Origin: AC-51 sp036265325
GTDB taxonomy: Bacteria; Actinomycetota; UBA4738; HRBIN12
Direction: 5' to 3'
Length of the DNA: 64,000 bases
Assembly: GCA_036265325.1 (NCBI GenBank)
Contig: DATAPH010000090.1
Coordinates: 8,638-72,637 of the forward strand
The first letter of the stretch is position 1; each line of letters starts with the position of its first letter. This document shows positions 33,929 to 42,363 of the stretch, in pieces. Both the position numbers and the translations under genes were made by a program. The notes beneath the pieces were generated by a model, which searched no databases, had not been told where the DNA came from, and was given only the letters and a program-made list of their open reading frames with translations.

Positions 33929-35380
33929 CTACGCCCCGACCGTGATGCCCTGCTGAGCGGCAAGATCGGCGAGCAGGTCGTCGATGCCCCGCGCGATCTC
34001 ATCGCGCCACCACTGCTGGCCGTCCTCGGGCAGCGTGTAGATCGGGTCGTAGTAGTGGTAGCGGCGCGTGAGCGCCTCCGGATCCTCGCCCTCGATCCCC
34101 GTGCGGTAGTTCTTCCGCCAATAGCTGATGCCGCGGGTGTGGTCGTAGTCGTCGACCATGTGCACCCAGCGCTTGCCGACGAACGGTACGTCGCAGACGA
34201 ACCGCGGCGTCGCGAACCCCGGCAGGTACCCGAGGATCGAGTACTGCAGGCGCTGGGCCTCTGCGACCGACAACCGCCAGTGCTCGGCGTTTGGGATCAT
34301 GTCGCACATGTAGAAGTAGTACGGAAGGATCTTCCCGTGATCCAGCAGCGTGAAGCAGAGGTCAAGCAGCTGGTTCGGTGACGTGTTCACGCCGCGCAGC
34401 AGGACGCCCTGGTTACGGACGTCGCGGAAGCCCATGTCGAGCAGTTTGCGCACGGCGGTGCCGACCAACGGCGTCACCTGCTGAGCCGCGTTCACGTGCG
34501 TGTGCAACGCGACGTCCTTGTCGCGCTCCCGAGCGCGCGTCGCGATCGCGTCGTATGCCGCGAGCACGTCGTCCTGCAAGAAGTGCTGCGGGATGCCCAT
34601 CAAGCCCTTGGTCGCGATGCGGATGTCGCGGATGTTCTCGATGTCCATCAGCTTGAACAACCACTCCTGCAGGCGCTTGGCCGGCACGTTGGCCATGTCG
34701 CCGCCGCTCACGACGACGTCGCGCACCTGCGGCGTGACGCGCAGGTAGTCGAGCATCGCGTCCCACCGGTCGTTCTGCTTCATCTCGAACTTGTACTTCA
34801 GGACCTGCAGCGTGTCGTTGCCGACGAGGTCCATCCGCGTGCAGTGGCCGCAGTATTGCGGACACGTCGGGATCAGCTCGGCAAGTACCTTCGTGGGGTA
34901 GCGGTGGGTGAGCCCCTCGACCGCCCACATGTCCGCCTCGTGAAGCGAGTCGCGGCTCGCGAGCGGGTGGCTCGGCCAGTCCGGCTCGCGCTCGGAGTAG
35001 GCGGGCGCCATGTACCGGCGGACCGGATCGGCGTAGAGATCTGCCTCCAGCATCGTGTTGATCATCTGGGGCGGGATCAGCATCGACATCGTCGCCCGCT
35101 CCTGCTGGTCGTGCTCGATGTCGGCGTACAGTTCGTCGGTCAAGTGCTCGCCGAGCGCCTCCTTGAACTCCTTCAGGTTCTTCACCGTGTGCGCGCGCTG
35201 CCACTGCGCCGAGTTCCACTGCTCCTCGGTGACGTCGCGGTAGCCGGGCAGCCGGCGCCAGTCGGGCTCCACGTATTCCCGGGTGAGCGGATACGCGAAC
35301 GGCTGGTCGCCCGCGTGGGCGTGGGCCTCGCGGTGACCGGGTCGGATGTCGGATGCCTGTGGAAGGAACTCCACGCTCAC
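33929..35380 (-). CDS. KamA family radical SAM aminomutase (lysine 2,3-aminomutase-like)
   Basis: A 483-residue radical SAM and PLP protein. CPQYCGHCTR near 179-188 is the CxxxCxxC cluster motif. PYYFYMCDMIPN and FVCDVPFVGKRWVH in the C-terminal half align with the stretches of lysine 2,3-aminomutase that hold the two lysine-binding Asp and the PLP Lys. The usual GGGGK is PFVGK here, so the PLP Lys is kept in a changed loop. It probably shifts an alpha-amino group to the beta carbon; the substrate may be lysine or a relative. GTG 35380 is fixed by a strong AGGAGGTG. It is about 60 residues longer than classical KamA. Confidence 0.85.
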   Translation of the reverse strand: MSVEFLPQASDIRPGHREAHAHAGDQPFAYPLTREYVEPDWRRLPGYRDVTEEQWNSAQWQRAHTVKNLKEFKEALGEHLTDELYADIEHDQQERATMSMLIPPQMINTMLEADLYADPVRRYMAPAYSEREPDWPSHPLASRDSLHEADMWAVEGLTHRYPTKVLAELIPTCPQYCGHCTRMDLVGNDTLQVLKYKFEMKQNDRWDAMLDYLRVTPQVRDVVVSGGDMANVPAKRLQEWLFKLMDIENIRDIRIATKGLMGIPQHFLQDDVLAAYDAIATRARERDKDVALHTHVNAAQQVTPLVGTAVRKLLDMGFRDVRNQGVLLRGVNTSPNQLLDLCFTLLDHGKILPYYFYMCDMIPNAEHWRLSVAEAQRLQYSILGYLPGFATPRFVCDVPFVGKRWVHMVDDYDHTRGISYWRKNYRTGIEGEDPEALTRRYHYYDPIYTLPEDGQQWWRDEIARGIDDLLADLAAQQGITVGA

Positions 35381-35385
35381 GGGAA

Positions 35386-35393
35386 CACCTCCT
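35386..35393 (-). promoter_or_regulatory. Ribosome binding site deciding the KamA start
   Basis: Minus-strand AGGAGGTG, five bases before the GTG at 35380. It is the strongest Shine-Dalgarno site I see near this gene and excludes the ATG at 35476. Confidence 0.75.
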
Positions 35394-35541
35394 GGCTCGA
35401 TCGGGCGGACTCGATAGGTCGTCCGTCTCGGCGGGCTATCGCGCGCCGCCGGAACGGGATGTTCTAGGGTTACCAAGCCATGATAGCGGCGAAACGTCCG
35501 GCCGAGAAGACTCGAAACCGAAGGATATTCGGAAAGAGGAT

Positions 35542-35820
35542 CTAGCGACGGGGCCCGCCAGGGCCACCACGCCCGTCACGACGGGGGCGGCGCGTGTCAC
35601 GGATCTCGGGGCCTTTCTTCGGCAACCGAGCCTTCATGGGGGCGTGGCCCGTTCGCTCGAACTTGACCTGGAAGTATTCCGGCGTCTGAGCCCGTTCGAC
35701 CTCACGCCATCCGTTGGCCAGCAAGTGCTTCTGGCGAGATGCCGCGGTCTTGCGCAGTGAGTCGCCGCCCGGCACCTTCACGTAGAAGCGCTCGTGGATG
35801 ATCTCTCGATAGTCGGCCAT
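35542..35820 (-). CDS. Small basic protein with Arg/Gly-rich tail
   Basis: A 92-residue protein. The first 60 residues form a compact alpha/beta piece (MADYREIIHERFYVKVPGGDSLRKTAASRQKHLLANGWREVERAQ, then a strand YFQVKFERTG). The last 30 are very basic and Gly-rich (RRPRRDGRGGPGGPRR), like an RNA-binding RGG tail. I recognise no family. Nucleic-acid binding is only an inference from charge. Confidence 0.6.
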   Translation of the reverse strand: MADYREIIHERFYVKVPGGDSLRKTAASRQKHLLANGWREVERAQTPEYFQVKFERTGHAPMKARLPKKGPEIRDTRRPRRDGRGGPGGPRR

Positions 35821-35914
35821 CGCCGGACAAGGGTAACAGGGCCTCGCATCTGCCCCGGAGACGGTGTGGCGAAGCGCTTCAGCGGCCGCGACGCGAGGCC
35901 GATGCCCTACGGGT

Positions 35915-38182
35915 ATGGCGCCGAGCGAGGAGCGGGGGGTCGGCCGCAGCGCACCCGGGGGAGACCTTCGGGCATCGCTGGCCGGCGATGATTGGAAATC
36001 CAAGCTTCCGTCCGCATTGGCGACGGTCGGCACTGAGGTCGGCGCGGATCGGTGTTATGTCTTCGAGAACATGCGCGGCCCCGACGGCCGGCTCTGGATG
36101 GACCTGGCCGGCGAATGGACCGCCGAAGGGATCCGAGGCGTCTTCGAGGATTCCGACCAGCATCTGCACCCGTACTTCCCCGACTTCCAGGCGTGGATCG
36201 AGATCCTCGGGCGCGGACTCGAGGTCGTGGGGCTCGTGGACCGGATGGACGAACCGACCCGGAGCGTCCTGCGGGTGGAAGGGACGGTTTCCACCTGGTT
36301 GATCCCCGTCGGTGAAGGCGACGGCTGGTGGGGCTACGTCGGGTTCGACCTGTGTGACGACCGACGGTGGAGCGCCGACGTCGCGCCGACGATGCGCGCG
36401 CTCGCGACCGCCGTCGGGGAGTCGGTGGTCCGCCAGCAGATCATGACCGAGCAGTCGATGCGCCAGAGCCTCTACCGCACGATCGTCGAGGAGGGGCCGG
36501 TCATCACCTATATCGACGCGCCCGACGAGGTGGCGAGCTCCGTCTACGTGAGCCCGCAGATAGAACAGCTCGTCGGCTACTCGGTTGAGGAGTGGCTCAC
36601 CGACCCGGAGCTTTGGCCGCGGCTGCTGCACCCCGACGACCGGGCGCGCGCGCTCGCGGAGAACGTTCGGCACAACGAGACGGGAGAGCCCTATCGCCTC
36701 GAGTACCGGATGATCCATCGCGACGGTCACGTCGTGTGGGTCTACGACGAGGCGCGGGTCGTGCGCGACGAACGCGGCAAGATCCGCTATTCGCACGGCG
36801 TGATGCTCGACGTCACCGGGCGCAAGACCGCCGACGATCAGGTCGCCTTCCGCGCCTACCACGACGAACTGACCGGCCTTCCGTCGCTCGAGATGTTCGA
36901 GGAGCTCGCCGAGCTGTCCGTCGCGCGCGCCCGCCGCCACGAGGGCGCCGTTGCGGTGCTGTGCGTCGACCTGATCGACTTCCGGCTGGTGAACGACTCG
37001 CTCGGACACGTCGCCGGCGACGGCCTGTTGGTCGCCGTTGCCGACCGGCTGCGCGAGGCGACGCGTGAACCCGATCTCGTGGCGCGTCGCGGCGGCGACC
37101 AGTTCCTGCTGTTGCTCGCGGACCTGGACCGGGACGAGTCGGGCCCCGACGGCGCGGTGCTCCGCGCGGAATCGGTGGCGCAACGCATCAACCAGGCGTT
37201 CTCGGAGCCGTTCGTTGTCGACGAGACCGAGGTGTACATCAGCGCCGGGGTCGGGATCAGCCTGTTCCCGCGCGACGCCGACGGCGTGCCCACGCTGATC
37301 CACAATGCGGAGTCGGCGATGTTCGACGCGAAGCGGACCGGCGGCGCGGGGTATGTGCTCTCGGCGGGTCTCGAGGCCGACTCGGGCGCGCGGCTGCACT
37401 TCGTGACGCGCCTGCGAAAGGCGGTGGACGCCCAGCGCTGGACGCTGCACTACCAGCCGGTGATCGACCTGCAGGACGGGGGGATGGTCGGTGTCGAGGC
37501 GCTGATCCGGTGGATCGAACCCGACGGCACGGTGATCCCACCGAACGACTTCATCCCGCTCGCCGAGGAGCTCGGCCTGATCGAACGCATCGGCGACTGG
37601 GTGGTCCGCGAGCTGACGTTCCAGGTCGGGGCGTGGCGCGAGCTCGACATCGACATCGAGGTCGGATTCAACTTGTCGCCCCGGCAGTTCTGGCAGCCGG
37701 ATCTCGCGAGCCGCATCCAACAGGAGTTCCGGTCGGGCGGCGTGGACCCGGCCCGCGTGTTGGTCGAGGTGACCGAGACGTCGGCCATGATGGACCCCGA
37801 TCGCGCGCAGGGGATCTTGCATGAGCTCACCGACGCCGGGTTCGCGATCGCGATCGACGACTTCGGAACGGGATACTCGTCGCTGTCGCGTCTACGCCAC
37901 ATGCCGGTGCGGGTCCTGAAGATCGACCGGTCGTTCGTCTCCAACGTGCACACCGATCGCCAGGCCGCCTCGATCGTGTCCGCCTTCCTCGAGCTCGCGA
38001 ATGGGCTCGACCTCATCACGCTCGCCGAGGGCATCGAGACCGAGGAGGAGCTCGCGTTCCTGCGCGAGAGGGGCTGCCGGCTCGGGCAGGGATTCTTCTT
38101 CTCGAAGCCGGTTCCGCCGGAAGAGATCATCGCGTACGCGTTCGGCGGGATCCCATCGGCTGCGTCGCTTCGGACGGCCTAG
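35915..38182 (+). CDS. GAF-PAS-GGDEF-EAL protein, degenerate GGDEF motif
   Basis: A 755-residue cytoplasmic c-di-GMP enzyme. GAF (about 30-180) is followed by PAS/PAC (about 195-315), GGDEF (about 325-485) and EAL (about 500-750). The GGDEF signature is RRGGDQF: the second acidic residue that binds metal in the active site is Gln, so cyclase activity is doubtful. The EAL half is complete: VEALIRW, NLSPRQ, VEVTETSAM, IDDFGTGYSSL, KIDRSFV and LAEGIETEEE. It is therefore predicted to degrade c-di-GMP, with the GGDEF domain perhaps binding GTP as an allosteric site. The start among several ATG/GTG codons is uncertain. Confidence 0.9.
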   Translation: MAPSEERGVGRSAPGGDLRASLAGDDWKSKLPSALATVGTEVGADRCYVFENMRGPDGRLWMDLAGEWTAEGIRGVFEDSDQHLHPYFPDFQAWIEILGRGLEVVGLVDRMDEPTRSVLRVEGTVSTWLIPVGEGDGWWGYVGFDLCDDRRWSADVAPTMRALATAVGESVVRQQIMTEQSMRQSLYRTIVEEGPVITYIDAPDEVASSVYVSPQIEQLVGYSVEEWLTDPELWPRLLHPDDRARALAENVRHNETGEPYRLEYRMIHRDGHVVWVYDEARVVRDERGKIRYSHGVMLDVTGRKTADDQVAFRAYHDELTGLPSLEMFEELAELSVARARRHEGAVAVLCVDLIDFRLVNDSLGHVAGDGLLVAVADRLREATREPDLVARRGGDQFLLLLADLDRDESGPDGAVLRAESVAQRINQAFSEPFVVDETEVYISAGVGISLFPRDADGVPTLIHNAESAMFDAKRTGGAGYVLSAGLEADSGARLHFVTRLRKAVDAQRWTLHYQPVIDLQDGGMVGVEALIRWIEPDGTVIPPNDFIPLAEELGLIERIGDWVVRELTFQVGAWRELDIDIEVGFNLSPRQFWQPDLASRIQQEFRSGGVDPARVLVEVTETSAMMDPDRAQGILHELTDAGFAIAIDDFGTGYSSLSRLRHMPVRVLKIDRSFVSNVHTDRQAASIVSAFLELANGLDLITLAEGIETEEELAFLRERGCRLGQGFFFSKPVPPEEIIAYAFGGIPSAASLRTA

Positions 38183-38183
38183 C

Positions 38184-40025
38184 CTAGCGGCCGAGCGCGT
38201 CGCGGGCGGCGGCCGCGATCGCTGCGGCGTCGATCCCCGCCCAAGCCCGCAGCTCGGTCGGCGTCGCCGAGCCGGGCACGCCGGTCACGCCGAGCTTGTG
38301 CACACGGCCGGTCAACGCTCCGGTGGAGGCGAGCGCGTCGAGCACCGCGTCGCCGAGGCCACCTTCGACGCGGTGATCCTCGACCACGATCAGGACCCCG
38401 GTGTCGTCGAGCGCCGCGCGCAGGGTCGCGGCGTCGATCGGCTTCACGCTGTAGGAGTCGATCACGCGGGCGGTGATGCCATCGGGAGCGAGCGCGTCGC
38501 GCGCGGCGAGGCACTCGTGCACCGTGACTCCAGCGCCGATCAACGTGACGTCGTCGTGATCGCTCGAGGAGAGCGTCTTCGAACCGCCGACGGGGAAGTC
38601 GTCGTCGTCGGCGTACAGGATGTTGGTCGCCTCGCGGGTCGAGCGCAGGTACGAGATACCCTCGAGCGTCGCCATCCGCTCGGTCAGCGCGACCGCGCTC
38701 GGACCGTCGGCGGGGTACAGCACCGTCGAGCCGGCGAGCGCGCGGAACATCGCGATGTCCTCGATCGCCATCTGCGATGGCCCGTCTTCACCGATCGAGA
38801 CGCCGGCGTGCGAGCCGCTCAGGCGAAGGTCGGCGCGGCTCACCGTCCCCATCCGGATCTGGTCGGCCGCACGCGTGAGGAACGCCCCGAACGTCGCCGC
38901 GAACGCCTTCTTGCCCATCGCCTGCAGCCCGGTCTGGACGCCGACCATGCACTGCTCCGCGATGTACATCTCGACGAACCGATCGGGCGCGACGGCTTCG
39001 GTCTCTTCCGTATACGTGGAGTTGCCGACCTCGCCATCGAGGACGACGACGTCACGGTCGGTCCCGGCGAGCCATGCCAGCGCGTCCCCGAACGCCTTCC
39101 GCGTCGCGATGGGCTTGTCGTACGCCGGCCGCGGCACGGAAGACGGCGTGAACGGCGCCGGATCCTTGATGTCGATCGGCGCCGGCGGTGTGCACCGGAT
39201 GTGCCGGTCGCCGCCTAGTTCTCCGATCGCGGCGTCGAGCTTGTCGGCGGGTACCGCCTTGCCGTGCCATCCCTCCTTGTCCTGGAGGAACGAGACGCCG
39301 TTGCCCTTCCGGGTGCGTGCGACGATGAACGTCGGGCGCTCGTCGCCGGCGGCGCTGGTGTACGCGCGGTCGATGGCATCCACGTCGTGCCCGTCGATCT
39401 CGATGGCGTTCCATCCGAACGCCATCGCGCGATCGCGGAAGACGTCGGCATGCCAGCCGTGCATCGTGGGCCCGCGCTGGCCGAGACGGTTCAGGTCGAG
39501 GATCGCCGTCACGTTGTTGGCGCCGTGGAACGCCGTCGCCTCCATCGCCTCCCACACGGAGCCCTCGGCCATCTCGGAGTCGCCGAGCATCACCCAGACG
39601 CGAGCTTCGACCTTGTCCAGCCGCATCGCGAGCGCCATCCCGAGTCCGGCCGCCAGCCCCTGGCCCAGGGAGCCGGTCGCGACGTCAACCCACGGCATCT
39701 CCTTGATCGGCACGGGGTGGCCTTGCAGCGGCGATCCCTCTCGTCGCAACGACATGAGGACGTCATCGTCGAAGGCGCCGACCGCCTTCAACACGGCGTA
39801 CAAGCCCGGCGCCGCGTGGCCCTTCGAGAGCACGAAGCGGTCGTTCCCCCGGTAATGCGGGTCTTTCACGTCGAACCGGAGGTGGTCGGCGAACAACACC
39901 GCGACGAGGTGCGCCATCGACATCGATGAGGTTGGGTGTCCAGACCCCGCGGCGGTGGTGGCATGGATGCTGTCGACCGAGATCTGTGCTGCGAGTTCGT
40001 TCCAGCGCTGGGTGTTGTCTCCCAC
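38184..40025 (-). CDS. tkt: Transketolase
   Basis: A thiamine-diphosphate enzyme that moves two-carbon units between sugar phosphates in the pentose phosphate and Calvin pathways. The 613 residues are shorter than the E. coli type and resemble the mammalian-type group, with GDSEMAEGSVWEAMEATAF and LDLNRLGQRGP near 150-185 as the TPP/Mg motif. GSGHPTSSMSMAHL, SKGHAAPGLYA, the pyrimidine-domain SHAGVSIGEDGPSQM and the late VEDHRVEGGLGDAV are intact. The ATG lies 105 bases from the divergent phosphoribulokinase-family gene. Confidence 0.94.
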   Translation of the reverse strand: MGDNTQRWNELAAQISVDSIHATTAAGSGHPTSSMSMAHLVAVLFADHLRFDVKDPHYRGNDRFVLSKGHAAPGLYAVLKAVGAFDDDVLMSLRREGSPLQGHPVPIKEMPWVDVATGSLGQGLAAGLGMALAMRLDKVEARVWVMLGDSEMAEGSVWEAMEATAFHGANNVTAILDLNRLGQRGPTMHGWHADVFRDRAMAFGWNAIEIDGHDVDAIDRAYTSAAGDERPTFIVARTRKGNGVSFLQDKEGWHGKAVPADKLDAAIGELGGDRHIRCTPPAPIDIKDPAPFTPSSVPRPAYDKPIATRKAFGDALAWLAGTDRDVVVLDGEVGNSTYTEETEAVAPDRFVEMYIAEQCMVGVQTGLQAMGKKAFAATFGAFLTRAADQIRMGTVSRADLRLSGSHAGVSIGEDGPSQMAIEDIAMFRALAGSTVLYPADGPSAVALTERMATLEGISYLRSTREATNILYADDDDFPVGGSKTLSSSDHDDVTLIGAGVTVHECLAARDALAPDGITARVIDSYSVKPIDAATLRAALDDTGVLIVVEDHRVEGGLGDAVLDALASTGALTGRVHKLGVTGVPGSATPTELRAWAGIDAAAIAAAARDALGR

Positions 40026-40130
40026 CGGTTCCTCCGCCGTTCGCTCGTCGTCAATCTACCCGCCCGATACGACTTTCAGTCGGGAGCGGCGGTATCGCGG
40101 GCCAGGACGCTCGCGGTACGCTCGCGCCCC

Positions 40131-41111
40131 ATGTCCGACGGCTCCGTTCCCTTGATCGCGCCCAAGGTGGCGGCCCGCGATGCCGCATCGCGTCCGGTGC
40201 TGCTCGCGCTCGCCGGCGACTCGGCCTCGGGGAAATCGACGTTGTCGCGCGGGATCGAGTTCATCCTGGGGGTGGGTCGCGTCGGCCGCGTGTGCACCGA
40301 CGATTACCACCGGTACGACCGTCCGACGCGGGCCGAGCTCGGCGTGACGCCGCTCGCCCCGGAGGCGAACCGGATGGACCTGATGGCCGAGCACCTGCGC
40401 CAGCTCGCGTCGGGGACCGCCGTCGAGAAGCCCACCTACGACCACCACACCGGCTCCTTCGGGCCGGATGAGCACGTGGAGGCGGGCGAGATCGTGATCG
40501 TCGAGGGTCTGCTGCCGCTCGCCGATCGCGCCGTCCGCGACCAGATCGACGTGGCGGTCTTCCTCGAGCCGGAGGAGGAGCTTCGCCACCGGTGGAAGCT
40601 CGAGCGCGACGTCTTCGAGCGTGGCTACTCGCCGAAGGAAGTCGTGGCCGAGCTCAAGCGGCGCGAGCCCGACGCGGCGCAGTACATCCGCCCGCAGCGC
40701 GAGTACGCCGACGTGATCGTGCGCTTCCTCGGGGACCCCGCGGACGCCGATCAGGCCCACCTGTCGGCGCGCGTGATCGTTCGGCCCACCCTGCCGTTCC
40801 CTGCGCTCCGCGAGCTGCTCGGTGAGTTCCGCGCGCGCGGTGAGACGCCGGTCCGCTGGTCGGTCCGCACCGACCGGCGGGGTCCGATGAGCGTGCTCGA
40901 GATCGACGGCGACTGCCCCGCGGACCTCGGCGCGGAGCTCGAAGAGGCGCTGTGGTCCTCGCTGCATCCTGACGAGCGCCTGCAGCGCGACCGGATCGGC
41001 ATCGTGAAGCGTCCGGGTCAGGACGCGGAGCGGAGCGAGTCCCTCGCCCTCGCACAGCTGCTGATCGTGTCGCACCTGGTCGGCGCCTTTGACGGCGCGT
41101 TCGAGCTGTAG
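40131..41111 (+). CDS. Phosphoribulokinase-family kinase
   Basis: A 326-residue P-loop kinase. LALAGDSASGKSTLSRGI near 24-41 is Walker A. DDYHRYDRPTRAELGVTPLAPEANRMDLM near 57-85 and KPTYDHHTGSF near 101-111 match phosphoribulokinase, which phosphorylates ribulose 5-phosphate for CO2 fixation. IVEGLLPLADRAVRDQIDVAVFLE and PDAAQYIRPQREYADVIV follow the same family. The C-terminal part is shorter than in cyanobacterial enzymes. Uridine kinase is less likely because of the DDYHxxDR and YDHxTG motifs. Transketolase next door fits a Calvin-type function, but no RuBisCO gene is in the window. Confidence 0.85.
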   Translation: MSDGSVPLIAPKVAARDAASRPVLLALAGDSASGKSTLSRGIEFILGVGRVGRVCTDDYHRYDRPTRAELGVTPLAPEANRMDLMAEHLRQLASGTAVEKPTYDHHTGSFGPDEHVEAGEIVIVEGLLPLADRAVRDQIDVAVFLEPEEELRHRWKLERDVFERGYSPKEVVAELKRREPDAAQYIRPQREYADVIVRFLGDPADADQAHLSARVIVRPTLPFPALRELLGEFRARGETPVRWSVRTDRRGPMSVLEIDGDCPADLGAELEEALWSSLHPDERLQRDRIGIVKRPGQDAERSESLALAQLLIVSHLVGAFDGAFEL

Positions 41112-41132
41112 GCCGCGCGGTACCCTGAGGGG

Positions 41133-42335
41133 GTGACTGAGGTACCCGAGAGCTTCCGAGCGCTCGGGGTCTCCGAGCCGGTTGTCGCGGCCCTCGAGGC
41201 TCGCGGCTTCACCGAGCCCTTCCCGATCCAGACCATGGTATGGGAGGACGTCCGTTCCGGACGCGACACCCTGGCGCGTTCGAAGACCGGCTCCGGCAAG
41301 ACCCTGGCTTTCGCGCTGCCGATCGCCGACCGCCTAGATCCAGAGGCGTCGCCGCTGCCTGCGGCGCTCGTCCTCGTGCCGACACGCGAGCTTGCCCAGC
41401 AGGTGACCACCGAGTTCCAGATCGTCGCGAGCGCGACCGGCCTCGTGGTGAAGGCGGTGTATGGCGGGACCAACGTGAAGGAGCAGGCGCGAGGCGTCGA
41501 CAAGGCCCACGTGCTGATCGCGACCCCCGGTCGGCTCGACGACCTCGCGATCCGCGGCCTGATCGACCTGTCCGGCGTGCGCGTGCTGGTGCTGGACGAA
41601 GCCGACCGGATGCTCGACATGGGGTTCCAGCCGCAGGTCGACCGGATCGTGCGCAGGCTCCCGAGGGACCGCCAGACGATGTTCTTCTCAGCGACGCTCG
41701 ACGGCGCCGTCGGGCGGATCGCCGAGGTCTACACCCGCGACGCGATCCTGCACGAGGTCGCGGGCTACGACCGCCAGGTGGTAGAGGAGGCCGACCATCG
41801 GTTCGTCCCCGTGCCGGTCCACGACAAGCTCACCAAACTGATCGAGCTCGCCAACGCCGAGGCCGGCCTGACGCTCGTGTTCGTGAACACGAAGCGCGCG
41901 GTCGACGCGCTCGCGCGCCAGCTCAAGGCGCAGGGCGTCCACGCGCTCGCGCTCCACGGCGACATGCGCCAGGAGGCGCGCGACCGCGCGCTCAAGCGGT
42001 TCGCCGACGGCCACGTCGGCGTGCTCGTCGCGACCGACGTCGCGGCGCGAGGTCTCGACCTCGAGGACATCACCTTGGTGGTCAACTACGACGCGCCGCT
42101 GGACGACAAGGCCTATGTCCACCGTGTCGGACGCACGGCTCGAGCCGGCAAGACCGGCACGAGCATCACGTTCGTCACCCCCGACCAGCAGGGCGACATC
42201 TCGCGGATGGCTGCGCGCCTCGATCTGCACGAAGAGTTCGAGCTGGAGGGGATGAAGGTCGCGCCACCCCGTGTCGTGTTCAGCGGCGGCCCGAAGGGCC
42301 GCCGCGGAGGGTTCAAACCGCGGAAGCGCCGCTGA
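41133..42335 (+). CDS. DEAD-box ATP-dependent RNA helicase
   Basis: A 400-residue RNA helicase of the minimal length for the family. The Q motif PFPIQ, motif I SKTGSGKT, Ia PTRELAQQ, Ib TPGRL, II DEAD, III SAT, IV VFVNT, V RGLDLEDI and VI HRVGRTARAG are all present. The C-terminus ends in a short basic stretch (GGPKGRRGGFKPRKRR) that likely adds RNA affinity. Expected jobs are ribosome assembly or mRNA unwinding. GTG 41133 follows a GAGGGG ribosome site and is 21 bases after the kinase stop. Confidence 0.93.
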   Translation: MTEVPESFRALGVSEPVVAALEARGFTEPFPIQTMVWEDVRSGRDTLARSKTGSGKTLAFALPIADRLDPEASPLPAALVLVPTRELAQQVTTEFQIVASATGLVVKAVYGGTNVKEQARGVDKAHVLIATPGRLDDLAIRGLIDLSGVRVLVLDEADRMLDMGFQPQVDRIVRRLPRDRQTMFFSATLDGAVGRIAEVYTRDAILHEVAGYDRQVVEEADHRFVPVPVHDKLTKLIELANAEAGLTLVFVNTKRAVDALARQLKAQGVHALALHGDMRQEARDRALKRFADGHVGVLVATDVAARGLDLEDITLVVNYDAPLDDKAYVHRVGRTARAGKTGTSITFVTPDQQGDISRMAARLDLHEEFELEGMKVAPPRVVFSGGPKGRRGGFKPRKRR

Positions 42336-42363
42336 GCGGGGCGGCCCCGTCCAACGACGTCGT

